Part shown: positions 1 to 8,366 of the stretch, piece after piece | Position numbering within the stretch: the stretch's first letter is position 1 | How the letters are laid out: the number at the start of each line of letters is the position of its first letter | Assembly (NCBI GenBank): GCA_964559125.1 | Contig: CAZLGW010000006.1 | Coordinates: 163,996 to 227,995, forward strand | DNA length: 64,000 bases | Direction of reading: 5' to 3' | Source of the DNA: Ravibacter sp964559125 | GTDB taxonomy: Bacteria; Bacteroidota; Bacteroidia; Cytophagales; Spirosomataceae | Notes under the pieces: generated by a model | Database searches by the model: none | Seen by the model: only the letters and a program-made list of their open reading frames with translations | What the model was told of the DNA's origin: nothing | Translations under genes and position numbers: made by a program

Positions 1-462
1 GTCCTGTCGAAATTCCCTTTGCTCGACTCCCTGCACCTTCCTCTTCCCCTCCCTGAGGGCGTCAAAGGCGAGCCTCGCACAGTGGCTGCCATCAAAGTCC
101 GGCTCCCGGGAGGAAAAAAAATCTGGTTCGCCTCCACGCATCTCGATCTGAAAGAGGAAACCAGGCTGTTCCAGTCCGACATCATCATCAAACGCCTGGG
201 TAGCCTGAAAGAGCCTGTTATACTTGCGGGTGATTTCAATGCCGTCCCGACCAGCCGGGTCATATCGCTGCTCGACCAGACCTTCACCCGGACATGTATC
301 AATGACTGTCTCCCTACAAGCCCGCACATCAACCCGAGGAACACGATCGATTTTATCATGTTCACTAAGCCGAAACGCATCAGCTCAGTCAAAACGTCGG
401 TAATCGAAGAGACTTATGCCTCCGATCACCGGCCGGTTGTAGCAGATCTCATTGTAAAATAG
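1..462 (+). CDS. endonuclease/exonuclease/phosphatase family protein (3' part)
   Basis: The frame is open from the first base of the window, so this is the C-terminal part of a longer gene; an in-frame TTG at 19 is not a convincing start. Family motifs seen in order are STHLDL, a GDFNAVP block, a T-IDFI segment and the final SDHRP. These are the metal and phosphate-binding motifs of the Mg-dependent EEP fold (DNase I, exonuclease III, sphingomyelinase-like). In Bacteroidota such stand-alone proteins are usually exported and of unknown substrate; the N-terminus that would show a signal peptide lies outside the window. The substrate cannot be decided from the sequence. Confidence 0.85.
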   Translation, partial: VLSKFPLLDSLHLPLPLPEGVKGEPRTVAAIKVRLPGGKKIWFASTHLDLKEETRLFQSDIIIKRLGSLKEPVILAGDFNAVPTSRVISLLDQTFTRTCINDCLPTSPHINPRNTIDFIMFTKPKRISSVKTSVIEETYASDHRPVVADLIVK

Positions 463-839
463 GATCCGGCGCCTCTATAGGATGATATAATGCTTCATAA
501 TTTTCAACCAGTATAGACACAAGCTCTAACAGCTCTTCTTCCGCGCTATTTTCTTCACAATCTAGTAAGACTATCTATAATTTTAAGATAATCCTGGTAT
601 TGTGCTGGTGTTTTTATCGGGCTAAGGTTTGCCCTTTCTTCTCTTAAACCAGCCATATATTTGAAAGGATATAGAAATGTATATTTTCCCTCTATTCTCG
701 TAAAAAAGGAAATTTAGCGCTTTGCACGCAAAAAAATCCAAAATGAATTTAAAGATTATAAAAATAGCCGCAATAGCTGGTTTTCCTGTATTATCTTTAG
801 CAAGACTATTGATCTATTCTCTGAAACTCAAACATTAAA
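463..839. other. AT-rich intergenic region with candidate promoter
   Basis: A 377-base gap clearly richer in A+T than its neighbours. It holds a TATATTTG match to the Bacteroidota -7 element at 656-663 on the plus strand; a TTTG lies at 628-631, about 4 bases further upstream than the usual -33 spacing, so the promoter call is weak. A 31-codon reading frame (743-838) ends one base before the next gene. No RNA gene or terminator was recognised. Confidence 0.4.
743..838 (+). CDS. possible 31-aa membrane peptide / leader ORF
   Basis: ATG at 743 opens a 31-codon frame with a lysine-rich start (MNLKIIK), a hydrophobic centre and a basic end (KLKH). Its TAA ends at 838 and the phosphatase ATG begins at 840, in another frame. 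The placement would allow translational coupling, and the composition suits a small membrane peptide or leader. No homology is recognised, and a chance ORF in AT-rich DNA is a real alternative. Confidence 0.25.
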   Translation: MNLKIIKIAAIAGFPVLSLARLLIYSLKLKH

Positions 840-2138
840 ATGCCGATATTAAAAGCCGGACGCAATAAATTCCTGGGACTTCTGATGCTCGTATCAGCAC
901 ATTCCTATGGTCAGTTGGAATCGCTGTACATCCCAAAACCCTTTCCCGACCGGATCATTCTCAATGCCACTTCAGACCTGTCATCCTCTGCTGCGGTCAA
1001 CTGGCGAACTACCGACACGACTACGGTCAGCTACATAGAAATCGCTTTGGCCGACGCTGATCCCCGCTTTGTGGAAAAAGCGCAGAGATTCACGGCGCAT
1101 TCCGAGCTCCTCAGCGTAGAGGATACGCCTCCGGCCTTTTACCATTCCTATGAACTCCAAAACCTGCAGCCCGATACGAAGTATGCCTACCGGGTAGGGG
1201 CGGGAAAATACTGGAGCGAATGGTTCCATTTCACAACTGCCCGGCAGGATAAGGAAAAACTGCAGTTTCTCTATTATGGCGATGTCCAGGTGAATATGCG
1301 CTCCCTCTGGTCGAGAGTAGCGCGCGAAGCCTTCCAAAAAGCGCCCGATGCAAAACTGGCCATCTATGCGGGCGACCTGATCAACCGTGCCAACAGGGAT
1401 GTCGAATGGGGCGAATTCTTCGATGCAGGAGGCTTCATTCATGCTATGATCCCCAATTTTCCTACACCCGGGAACCACGATCATTATGATAACGACCAGA
1501 AAGAAAACACGATTTCAAAATTCTGGCGTGCGCAATTCAACCTGCCCCTGAACGGGCCTGAAGGATTGGAAGAGACGTGCTACTACGCCGATATCCAGGG
1601 TGTGAGGTTCATTTCCCTCAATTCAGACCAGGCTGAAGAATCGGACAAATTCCTGCAGCTCCAGAAAGACTGGATGGAGCGCGTACTCGGCAACAACCCC
1701 AACAAGTGGACTGTTGTGACCTTCCACCACCCGATTTTTTCGCCCAAGCGCACCCGCGATAACAAAAAAATGAGGGATACATTCAAGCCTATGCTCGACA
1801 AATACAAGGTAGACCTTGTCCTCCAGGGGCACGATCACACTTATGCGCGCGGCATGGATAAGATCCCTATGCAGGGCAAGGCAAAATCGGGCACTATGTA
1901 CGTAGTTTCGGTAAGCGGGCCGAAGATGACCAATTCACATGTAGAGAAATCAGACTGGATGGACAGGAAAGCTATTTATACCCAGCTGTTCCACGTAGTT
2001 GAGATCGATGGGGACCTGCTCAACTTTAAAACCTATACCGCAACCGGGGAAATCTATGACGAGTTTGACCTGAAGAAACAGAGAGGAGCTATCAACAGGC
2101 TTATTGACAAAACACCTAAAAACGTACCGGAACGCTAA
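840..2138 (+). CDS. secreted purple acid phosphatase-like metallophosphoesterase
   Basis: A 432-residue protein with a signal peptide (about 1-24, ending SYGQ). A fibronectin-III-like purple acid phosphatase N-domain (about 35-135, ending in the W-F-F strand) is followed by a calcineurin-like metallophosphoesterase domain. The full metal-ligand set is visible: GD at 147-148, AGDL at 177-180 (D179), GNHDH at 211-215, FHHP at 295-298 and GHDHTYAR at 330-337. Such enzymes hydrolyse phosphate esters outside the cytoplasm in phosphate scavenging; the substrate here is unknown. It overlaps the convergent NUDIX gene by 4 bp at the stop codons. Confidence 0.9.
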   Translation: MPILKAGRNKFLGLLMLVSAHSYGQLESLYIPKPFPDRIILNATSDLSSSAAVNWRTTDTTTVSYIEIALADADPRFVEKAQRFTAHSELLSVEDTPPAFYHSYELQNLQPDTKYAYRVGAGKYWSEWFHFTTARQDKEKLQFLYYGDVQVNMRSLWSRVAREAFQKAPDAKLAIYAGDLINRANRDVEWGEFFDAGGFIHAMIPNFPTPGNHDHYDNDQKENTISKFWRAQFNLPLNGPEGLEETCYYADIQGVRFISLNSDQAEESDKFLQLQKDWMERVLGNNPNKWTVVTFHHPIFSPKRTRDNKKMRDTFKPMLDKYKVDLVLQGHDHTYARGMDKIPMQGKAKSGTMYVVSVSGPKMTNSHVEKSDWMDRKAIYTQLFHVVEIDGDLLNFKTYTATGEIYDEFDLKKQRGAINRLIDKTPKNVPER

Positions 2139-2578
2139 TCCCCCAGGTAGGGCTGCTGCAGCGGTCCTGCATAACGGAACTCCCGGGCTGCGATATCGCC
2201 GGCCAGCCGGCTGGCAAAGTTAGGATACAGGTTGATGCTGCCGAGCTGTGCCGCAGTGATCCATTCTATGGCCTCTGCCGAAGTATTTGCCTTGTTAAGC
2301 GCGGGGTCACCGCCGCTTATTTCTGCTCTGAACACACAATGGAGCGTATCTTCCCTGTCATTAAAGCGAAGTACCTCGCCTGCAAGCACCATATCTCCCA
2401 CGGTTATAAAGATTCCAAGCTCTTCGGACAGCTCCCTGCACAAAGCTTCAGACAGAGACTCCCCGGGATCAGGGTTTCCGCCGGGCAATACGTATACATA
2501 CCCGCCACCATACCTGTAGCGCATAGTCAGCACAGCTCCTTCACGTACAATTAATGCCGCCGGTCTTACTTTCATCAT
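2135..2578 (-). CDS. NUDIX hydrolase
   Basis: 147 residues with a complete Nudix box: G34, E40, R48-E49, E52-E53 and G55 in the GX5EX7REUXEEXGU pattern. These enzymes cleave nucleoside diphosphate-linked compounds using Mg on the box glutamates. The start ATG overlaps the gmhA stop (ATGA), which suggests translational coupling; a second Met follows directly. Position behind gmhA fits a role in nucleotide-sugar or nucleotide clean-up, but the substrate is not predictable. Confidence 0.85.
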   Translation of the reverse strand: MMKVRPAALIVREGAVLTMRYRYGGGYVYVLPGGNPDPGESLSEALCRELSEELGIFITVGDMVLAGEVLRFNDREDTLHCVFRAEISGGDPALNKANTSAEAIEWITAAQLGSINLYPNFASRLAGDIAAREFRYAGPLQQPYLGD

Positions 2579-3153
2579 ACTACCGCCTTTTCTATCAGCA
2601 GGATCAGGATATGGATTACTTTAATATGCACTTCCTGTATCCTGTCGGAATACCTGAAGTGAGGCACCCTGATCTCTACATCGGCTTTCCCCGCCAGCTT
2701 GCCGCCGTCTTTCCCGGTCAGCAAAATCACCTTCATTCCTTTCTGCCTGGCGGCGCCGACCGCCTTTATTACATTCGGGGAATTCCCGCTTGTACTGATC
2801 CCGAGCAATACGTCTCCCTGCATACCAACGCCTTCGACAAATCTCGAAAAAACCTGGTCGAACCCGTAGTCGTTGGAAACACAGCTCAGGTGGCTTACAT
2901 CCGAGATCGCTATAGCCGGTAAAGCCCTCCTGTCGTCGCGGAACCTCCCCGTGAGCTCCTCGGCAAAATGCATGGCATCACAATGAGACCCTCCGTTCCC
3001 GCAGGAGAGCACCTTCCCGCCCGACAAGATCGAGGCGGAGATCACGTTTGCGGCTTCCTCTATTTTCGAAATATTGGTGGGGTCGTTTAAAAAGCTGTCA
3101 AGCACCTTTCTGGCTTCAGATAATTCCGACCTGATAATCTCTTGCGTCTCCAT
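2575..3153 (-). CDS. gmhA: D-sedoheptulose-7-phosphate isomerase
   Basis: A 192-residue single SIS-domain protein, the same length as E. coli GmhA. Visible motifs are the phosphate-binding GNGGSHCDA (52-60), the catalytic AEE (64-66), GISTSGNS (118-125) and the C-terminal EVHIKVIH containing the catalytic His. GmhA converts sedoheptulose 7-phosphate to D-glycero-D-manno-heptose 7-phosphate, the first step of ADP-heptose synthesis for LPS cores or S-layer glycans. It starts 2 bases after the barrel gene and overlaps the NUDIX gene, so the three form one operon. The other heptose genes (hldE, gmhB) are not in the window. Confidence 0.93.
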   Translation of the reverse strand: METQEIIRSELSEARKVLDSFLNDPTNISKIEEAANVISASILSGGKVLSCGNGGSHCDAMHFAEELTGRFRDDRRALPAIAISDVSHLSCVSNDYGFDQVFSRFVEGVGMQGDVLLGISTSGNSPNVIKAVGAARQKGMKVILLTGKDGGKLAGKADVEIRVPHFRYSDRIQEVHIKVIHILILLIEKAVV

Positions 3154-3155
3154 TT

Positions 3156-4859
3156 TTAGAAAATTTGCTGTCTGTAAGGCATATTATACCTGACTCCGAA
3201 AGAAAACAAACCTGTTTTCGGCAAATCCGCACCCCGCGAAATGATCCGCCTGTTCATCATCCGGTAGTCGATAAACAGGTTCTGCCTGAGCATATAAGAC
3301 AGCCGCAGGTCGAAGAGATTTGTTTTCTGGCCCAGGCCCTGGCCTACTCTTACGCCGGTATCGGAATACCTGGTGTCATAATCGAGCGTCAGATCTCCCC
3401 CGTAATTCCTGCCATAGATATCTACTCCCTTGTTTGCAAACATCATGGTCCCGAACAAGGTGAGTCTTTCATTGAGCTGATACCGCAGAATACCCAGAAA
3501 CTCATGAAAATTGGCTTCCAGCGGATGAGCGAGAGGCTGCTTGTAATGCATATAATTTCTGGCACCGTCGCGGTGACTATAGGTATAGGGATAAACCACG
3601 TTATATTCCATCTGAAGGTCGAGGTTTGGAATATTGAAGGCATCGACCATTTTAGACCCCAGTTGGAAGGCATATTTCCGCGTCCACGATTTCTTACCAT
3701 TGAACAGGTCCCGGCTTAAAAACTCATCGATCATGACCTGCCCGTATACAGACGTATTTTTAACAGGTGGAAGCCATTTGAAGTCCAGTCCCAGCAGCGC
3801 ATTGTCCGAGCTCCCGAGATATGACTCGACAAACCTGTAAAAAATGACAGGATTTAAATAATTGAGATCAAACCCTCCCCCCGTGCTATCCCTGCTAAAA
3901 ACTTCCGCTTCAAAAAAGCCTATATTCAGCCTGTCCGTGACATTGACGCCGAGATGATGCATAACCGAATACTTCTTCCTCCGGAGCAGATTCTGAAAGG
4001 AAGGATCCTGGTCATTGATCATCGAAGACCAAAGATTGGTATAGTTGAACCTGCCTATTTTGGTGTTCAGTTTCAGGAAGAGGTAGGGCGCACTATTATC
4101 CGATAGAAACAGCGACCTGTACCCGTTACCGAAAAAATTCTTGTCATGACCGAACTGGAGATTAATGCTTTTAAGCGGGTTAAAAGTAATATAGCCCCTG
4201 GCAGAGAAGAAATCAACATTCTTCTTTTCAGAAATCTTTGTCAGTCCCTCACCGGGAAAGCCCAGCCGGCTCGTATACCCCTGTACATATTTTGGAAAAT
4301 GGCCCTGGTTATCCGAAACATAAGTATAAAAACCCAGCTTTTTGTTGATCATTCCTCTTATCTCTACACCCCTTCCTGAAAAGAAAACGGCCCGGTCAAG
4401 GTTATTGTCCCTCCCGAGAAAGTTATCGGTAACAAAATTTACATGCACGTCGAAGTCCTCCGAGCGGTGACTGTAAAAATCGGCAGGATGTGCCCAAAAG
4501 CGCCGTTGGAAATCTTTTTTATTGTTTCTCCGGAAATTTCCACCAGCCAGGTTCAGTGTGTCTCTCGTCCATTCCCAATTTCCCCACCTCATAAACCTGA
4601 GGCTGGCCAGATCCCTGTTGTTTAATTCAATGGCCGGGTCCTGTTGAACCTCGTCCAGGAATTCCATAACCGCCTTTCTTTCGAATGGTTTGACGCCGGT
4701 ATGAAAACGACTGGAAAGCTTTCCGGTCTTCAGCTCGAATCTTTCTATCAAATGATAGTAATCGTCGTTAAGGGGGATGAATGTGCTTTGAGACAGGGAT
4801 ACATGAGCCGGGATAACGAATATCAGAGGTAACAAAAGAATTCGGCAGTGTATGCGCAT
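3156..4859 (-). CDS. outer-membrane beta-barrel, Wzi/RemB-like
   Basis: 567 residues with a signal peptide (about 1-23, ending SLSQ) and a long series of amphipathic aromatic strands, finishing in a strand rich in Y/F typical of outer-membrane barrels. The opening segment (PLNDDYYHLIERFELKTG) and overall pattern recall the Bacteroidota 'capsule assembly Wzi / gliding protein RemB' group. By analogy it may anchor or export surface polysaccharide. It is first gene of an operon with gmhA and the NUDIX hydrolase, which supports a surface-glycan link. Family assignment is from memory of the pattern, not a search. Confidence 0.65.
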   Translation of the reverse strand: MRIHCRILLLPLIFVIPAHVSLSQSTFIPLNDDYYHLIERFELKTGKLSSRFHTGVKPFERKAVMEFLDEVQQDPAIELNNRDLASLRFMRWGNWEWTRDTLNLAGGNFRRNNKKDFQRRFWAHPADFYSHRSEDFDVHVNFVTDNFLGRDNNLDRAVFFSGRGVEIRGMINKKLGFYTYVSDNQGHFPKYVQGYTSRLGFPGEGLTKISEKKNVDFFSARGYITFNPLKSINLQFGHDKNFFGNGYRSLFLSDNSAPYLFLKLNTKIGRFNYTNLWSSMINDQDPSFQNLLRRKKYSVMHHLGVNVTDRLNIGFFEAEVFSRDSTGGGFDLNYLNPVIFYRFVESYLGSSDNALLGLDFKWLPPVKNTSVYGQVMIDEFLSRDLFNGKKSWTRKYAFQLGSKMVDAFNIPNLDLQMEYNVVYPYTYSHRDGARNYMHYKQPLAHPLEANFHEFLGILRYQLNERLTLFGTMMFANKGVDIYGRNYGGDLTLDYDTRYSDTGVRVGQGLGQKTNLFDLRLSYMLRQNLFIDYRMMNRRIISRGADLPKTGLFSFGVRYNMPYRQQIF

Positions 4860-4992
4860 GTTTATCTCGAAGCTGGCCGGTTTTATACAATCAACGGCGC
4901 AAAAGTATCTATTTTAACAGTTTATAAAAAATTTTGGAGCAGATCATCGGATACCGCACACTCTGCGGGTTTGGTGTCAGGCAAATACGATT

Positions 4993-5031
4993 AAAAAAAA
5001 GAGAGTCCCGTCATTTTTCACCCGGGACTCT
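4993..5031 (-). terminator. Rho-independent terminator of the TonB receptor gene
   Basis: Perfect 9-bp inverted repeat (agagtcccg at 5002-5010, cgggactct at 5023-5031) with a 12-base loop. On the minus strand the stem is followed by a run of eight T (complement of A4993-5000). It sits 24 bases after the stop of the receptor gene. Confidence 0.9.
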
Positions 5032-5054
5032 ACACCTGCTACATTAAACTGTTC

Positions 5055-8000
5055 TTAGTTTAAAAGCTGGTCGAAAGTAAGCGAAACATAGTACATCGCG
5101 CCTACTGTCGGATTGCCCCAGCCGGTTGTATATTGTTTGTTGAGAATATTAGTTCCTCCTACCTTAAGTATTGACTTGATACCGGAAAGCTTCCTGCTGA
5201 CCTGGGCATCAAGCGTTCCGACCGCCGGAATGATCGACTGCCTGCTCTTGTCGGTCGCAAACTTCACGGCATTGGGAACGAACGAAGAATTCCAGATAAA
5301 TGCATCCTGTCTGCGCCAGACCATGTTGAAGGCCCACCCGGTACGGGCTATATTCCGGTTACCGAATGAAAGGCTATACCTGTACTTAGGCGTATTGAAG
5401 CCTATGTCCGATCCATCGTCCAGCACAACTTTATTCATTTCGGTGCTGAACAGGCCCACGCCTCCGGCCCTGAGCGTATTATTGGTAAGGTTCGCTCCGA
5501 GGTTAAAGTTGGCGGGCAGCGCATAGTCAAGCCCCAGGCCGAAACCATGCGTTTTTATATCCTTGTCATAATTGGATTGCATCCCGAAAAACTGCCCCGC
5601 ACGCGGCCCTGAAGTCACCTGGAGGTTGTTGCCTACCGTATAATCCTTGTAAACGCTGTTATAATAATAGACGTCTGCGAAAAGCGCATCTCCAATCAAT
5701 CCTTTATAGCCTACCTCGGTAGACACTACACGCTCGGGCCGGAATTCACTGAACTGGAACGGCTGACCGTTCTTTGCGTTTATGACGGAAGCCCCGGCAA
5801 AGTATCTTTCCCTCAGTTGGGGAAGGCCTCCTATCAGGTGCGCGTTGGGCGTGATCAGGTCGATAAGCTGAGCCTGGGTATCAGGTATCCGGAACGCGGT
5901 CTGGAATGAAGCGCGGAAATTATGATTCTTATCTACCGTCAATACACCCGAAATACGGGGAGAGAACTGACCCTTGAAATTGCTGTTCTTATCGTACCTC
6001 ACTGAGCCGGTCAGCTTTAACACATCCGCTATTGTCTTCTGTGCCTGCACATACCCCCCTATCTCGGTAATATTAGGTTCCTTTCCATTTTCATCCTGGT
6101 AGAAAAGGGTCCCTCTGGAGTTGAGGTCGAACAGCCGGTAGCTGGCGCCGGCTATGATTTCGAGGTCTTTAGGATCAATAACTTTATTGAAGTTATACAT
6201 CCCTTCCAGGTGATAAAGCGCAGTCCGCTCCAGGAATTTGGCGCCGACTCCCCTCGAATCTCCCGGTATCGCGGTGCTGGTTACCCGGTTCAGCCTCTCT
6301 ATAAAAGCCGGGGAGCCGGGTACCACTTCTCTCCCGTCACCGATCCCCGGCTGTCCGCGCAGCTGCTGTGCGAGTGTATTGGCACTGTTGTTGTATTTAG
6401 AGATTTCATTGAAATAAGTCATCACGGCAGCTGAAGCTCCGCCCGGGAAAGCATTATTAGTTGCCGTTAGAATCGGTGCGAGGGAACCACCCGCCAGGTT
6501 GGCGGCATAATTTACGAAGTAGTCCGGGTTGAGGACTACGTTCCCGTTCTGCACCGTCCACATATCGTTTACGCCGAGCCCGGCCAGGCCTACCGCATAG
6601 GTGTCGCCGGAATTCTCCTGGGTAGTGTATCCTCTTACAAAGAAGTTCGAGCCTCTTATCTCTGCCTTATACTGTCCTATGGTAAAATTCTTTATAAAGT
6701 AACGGTCGGCCCCGGTATAAACGGTGGTTCCCAGGCCCCAGTTGCCCTGGATCAGCGCCTCTACATTCTCGTTGATCCGGTAGTGCAGGGAAGCATTCGT
6801 TTTGATGCTATAGGCATTGTAATCGACCAGGTCGCGCTCCTTGTAGCCTCTCCTTGCAAAAGTGCTGTTCCCATACACGTCATTTAATACTTTCTGATAG
6901 CCCTGGGCGGGAGTGGTTACCTCGGGAAATTCATTAGCCCCTGCAAATATCGCCCCCAATTGCTGCACCCCTGCGTGCAACGGCCCAAGCTGCGGGACTG
7001 CCTGGGCGATCGCCCCCAGATTCTGCCCTAGAAAGGACGCTATCCCGATCGAAGGATCGCCGTACACGTTAACACCGTCATAGCCCGGGTTCCACTCCTC
7101 GGTCCCGTTGAACCCGTAATTGTTAGAAAGGCTCTGGTCCCTGTAGTCGGTAGCCTGCCAGTCCTTGGCGCTAAGGTAGGTGAGATTCACCTTAAAAGCG
7201 AGCTTGTTGTTGAATGCTTTTGCATAACGGATCCCTACATCATAAAAAGGCGTAGTGGCCTCCGATTCGTAGGTATATCGCTTTACGCGGTTATCGGCAT
7301 GCATGATCCCGGTTTTGACATAGGCGCTTAATCCCTGGTACAGGAACGGGCTCTTGCTGTTCATCAGCAAGATACCGTTTATGGCATTTGCCCCGTACAG
7401 GGCCGAAGCGGCGCCCGGAAGTAATTCCACGCTTTCCACATCAAGCTCGGACAAGCCGGCGATATTGGCCACCGAAAAGTTCAGGCCCGGCGCCTGGTTG
7501 TCCATACCGTCTACAAGCTGCACCATCCGTAAATTTCCGTTTCCTGAAAAACCTCTCGTATTGGGATTGCTGAAAGTCAGCGACTGCGTACTCATATCCA
7601 CTCCCTTGAGGTTCCTGATAGCGTCGAAAAACGACGGGGCCGGGGCTTCCCTGATGGAACGGATATCCAGCCGCTCTATCGAAACCGGCGACTGAAGAAC
7701 GCTCTCCTCCACACGGGATGCGGAGATGATCACCTCCCTTCCCATGATCGCTTCCTCGCGGAGCGATACCGAAATATCAGACCTGCTGCCCGTTACCTCT
7801 ATTTCCTGAGGCTGGAACCCGACCGAAGAAAAAACAAGCGTGAACGGAGGCGATGACAAGACCTTCAGTTCAAACTCCCCTTTCGAATCCGTGATAGTCC
7901 CAATTACCTTATCCTTGACTTTCACACTAACGCCCACAAGCGGAGAAAAAGAACCCGCTTCTGTGACTCTGCCTGTCAGCGTCACTTGTGCCCAGGCTCC

Positions 8001-8060
8001 CGACTCTCCAAAAACCAGCATACAAGCCAGCAATGAAAAGCAAACAGTAAAAATTCTCAT
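5055..8060 (-). CDS. TonB-dependent receptor with carboxypeptidase-regulatory N-domain
   Basis: 1001 residues: signal peptide (1-24, ending AWAQ), CarboxypepD-regulatory-like beta-sandwich (about 26-105, GRVTEAGSFSPLVGVSV...), plug domain (about 115-235, with VDGMDNQ and the GAASALYGANAINGI block), then a 22-strand barrel ending in an aromatic strand (FDQLLN). It imports an unidentified ligand across the outer membrane using TonB energy. No SusD partner follows, so it is not a classic SusC/SusD pair. It is monocistronic: own terminator downstream, and a TATGTTTG -7 element upstream. The nearby manC is divergently transcribed. Confidence 0.9.
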   Translation of the reverse strand: MRIFTVCFSLLACMLVFGESGAWAQVTLTGRVTEAGSFSPLVGVSVKVKDKVIGTITDSKGEFELKVLSSPPFTLVFSSVGFQPQEIEVTGSRSDISVSLREEAIMGREVIISASRVEESVLQSPVSIERLDIRSIREAPAPSFFDAIRNLKGVDMSTQSLTFSNPNTRGFSGNGNLRMVQLVDGMDNQAPGLNFSVANIAGLSELDVESVELLPGAASALYGANAINGILLMNSKSPFLYQGLSAYVKTGIMHADNRVKRYTYESEATTPFYDVGIRYAKAFNNKLAFKVNLTYLSAKDWQATDYRDQSLSNNYGFNGTEEWNPGYDGVNVYGDPSIGIASFLGQNLGAIAQAVPQLGPLHAGVQQLGAIFAGANEFPEVTTPAQGYQKVLNDVYGNSTFARRGYKERDLVDYNAYSIKTNASLHYRINENVEALIQGNWGLGTTVYTGADRYFIKNFTIGQYKAEIRGSNFFVRGYTTQENSGDTYAVGLAGLGVNDMWTVQNGNVVLNPDYFVNYAANLAGGSLAPILTATNNAFPGGASAAVMTYFNEISKYNNSANTLAQQLRGQPGIGDGREVVPGSPAFIERLNRVTSTAIPGDSRGVGAKFLERTALYHLEGMYNFNKVIDPKDLEIIAGASYRLFDLNSRGTLFYQDENGKEPNITEIGGYVQAQKTIADVLKLTGSVRYDKNSNFKGQFSPRISGVLTVDKNHNFRASFQTAFRIPDTQAQLIDLITPNAHLIGGLPQLRERYFAGASVINAKNGQPFQFSEFRPERVVSTEVGYKGLIGDALFADVYYYNSVYKDYTVGNNLQVTSGPRAGQFFGMQSNYDKDIKTHGFGLGLDYALPANFNLGANLTNNTLRAGGVGLFSTEMNKVVLDDGSDIGFNTPKYRYSLSFGNRNIARTGWAFNMVWRRQDAFIWNSSFVPNAVKFATDKSRQSIIPAVGTLDAQVSRKLSGIKSILKVGGTNILNKQYTTGWGNPTVGAMYYVSLTFDQLLN

Positions 8061-8085
8061 ATAGCTATGGCATTTATTTGTTATG

Positions 8086-8093
8086 CAAACATA
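8086..8093 (-). promoter_or_regulatory. -7 element of the TonB receptor promoter
   Basis: On the minus strand this reads TATGTTTG, an exact match to TAnnTTTG. It would start transcription about 20 bases before the ATG at 8060. No TTTG occurs at the expected -33 spacing, so only the -7 half supports the call. Confidence 0.45.
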
Positions 8094-8302
8094 ACAAAAT
8101 TATCGGTTTTATTTCATTTTTTCTAAAAAACCGCATAAAAAGTAGTCAATTGTATTCATACAAACGACAACTTTCTGATTATCAATATATTAATATTTCT
8201 CTTTAGCCCCCTGTGTATAACAGGCGTTTCTTTACCGCTTATGAAAGCCGGCTAGCCGGACTACGGATAGGTGCTACCAGGCCCTGCCGGTCCGTAAACC
8301 GA

Positions 8303-8334
8303 TTTGGTAAACCAGCCAAACCCGAATAGCTTTG
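8303..8334 (+). promoter_or_regulatory. manC promoter (Bacteroidota type)
   Basis: TTTG at 8303-8306 and TAGCTTTG at 8327-8334; the centres are 26 bases apart, exactly the -33/-7 spacing described for Bacteroidota sigma-ABfr promoters. Transcription would start near 8338, giving a leader of about 30 bases. Confidence 0.7.
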
Positions 8335-8366
8335 TACAAAAAAGAAAGTGATGAAGTCATTTAGTT

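Larger units (their letters stand above)
8061..8366. other. divergent intergenic region, TonB receptor / manC
   Basis: 306 bases between divergent starts. The half nearer the receptor gene is strongly AT-rich; the half nearer manC is GC-richer. It carries one promoter in each direction (separate entries). No coding frame of note or RNA structure was recognised. Confidence 0.6.

Noticed and set aside
5055..8060. SusC of a SusC/SusD polysaccharide-utilisation locus
   Set aside because: No SusD-type lipoprotein or glycoside hydrolase is adjacent, and the gene has its own terminator.
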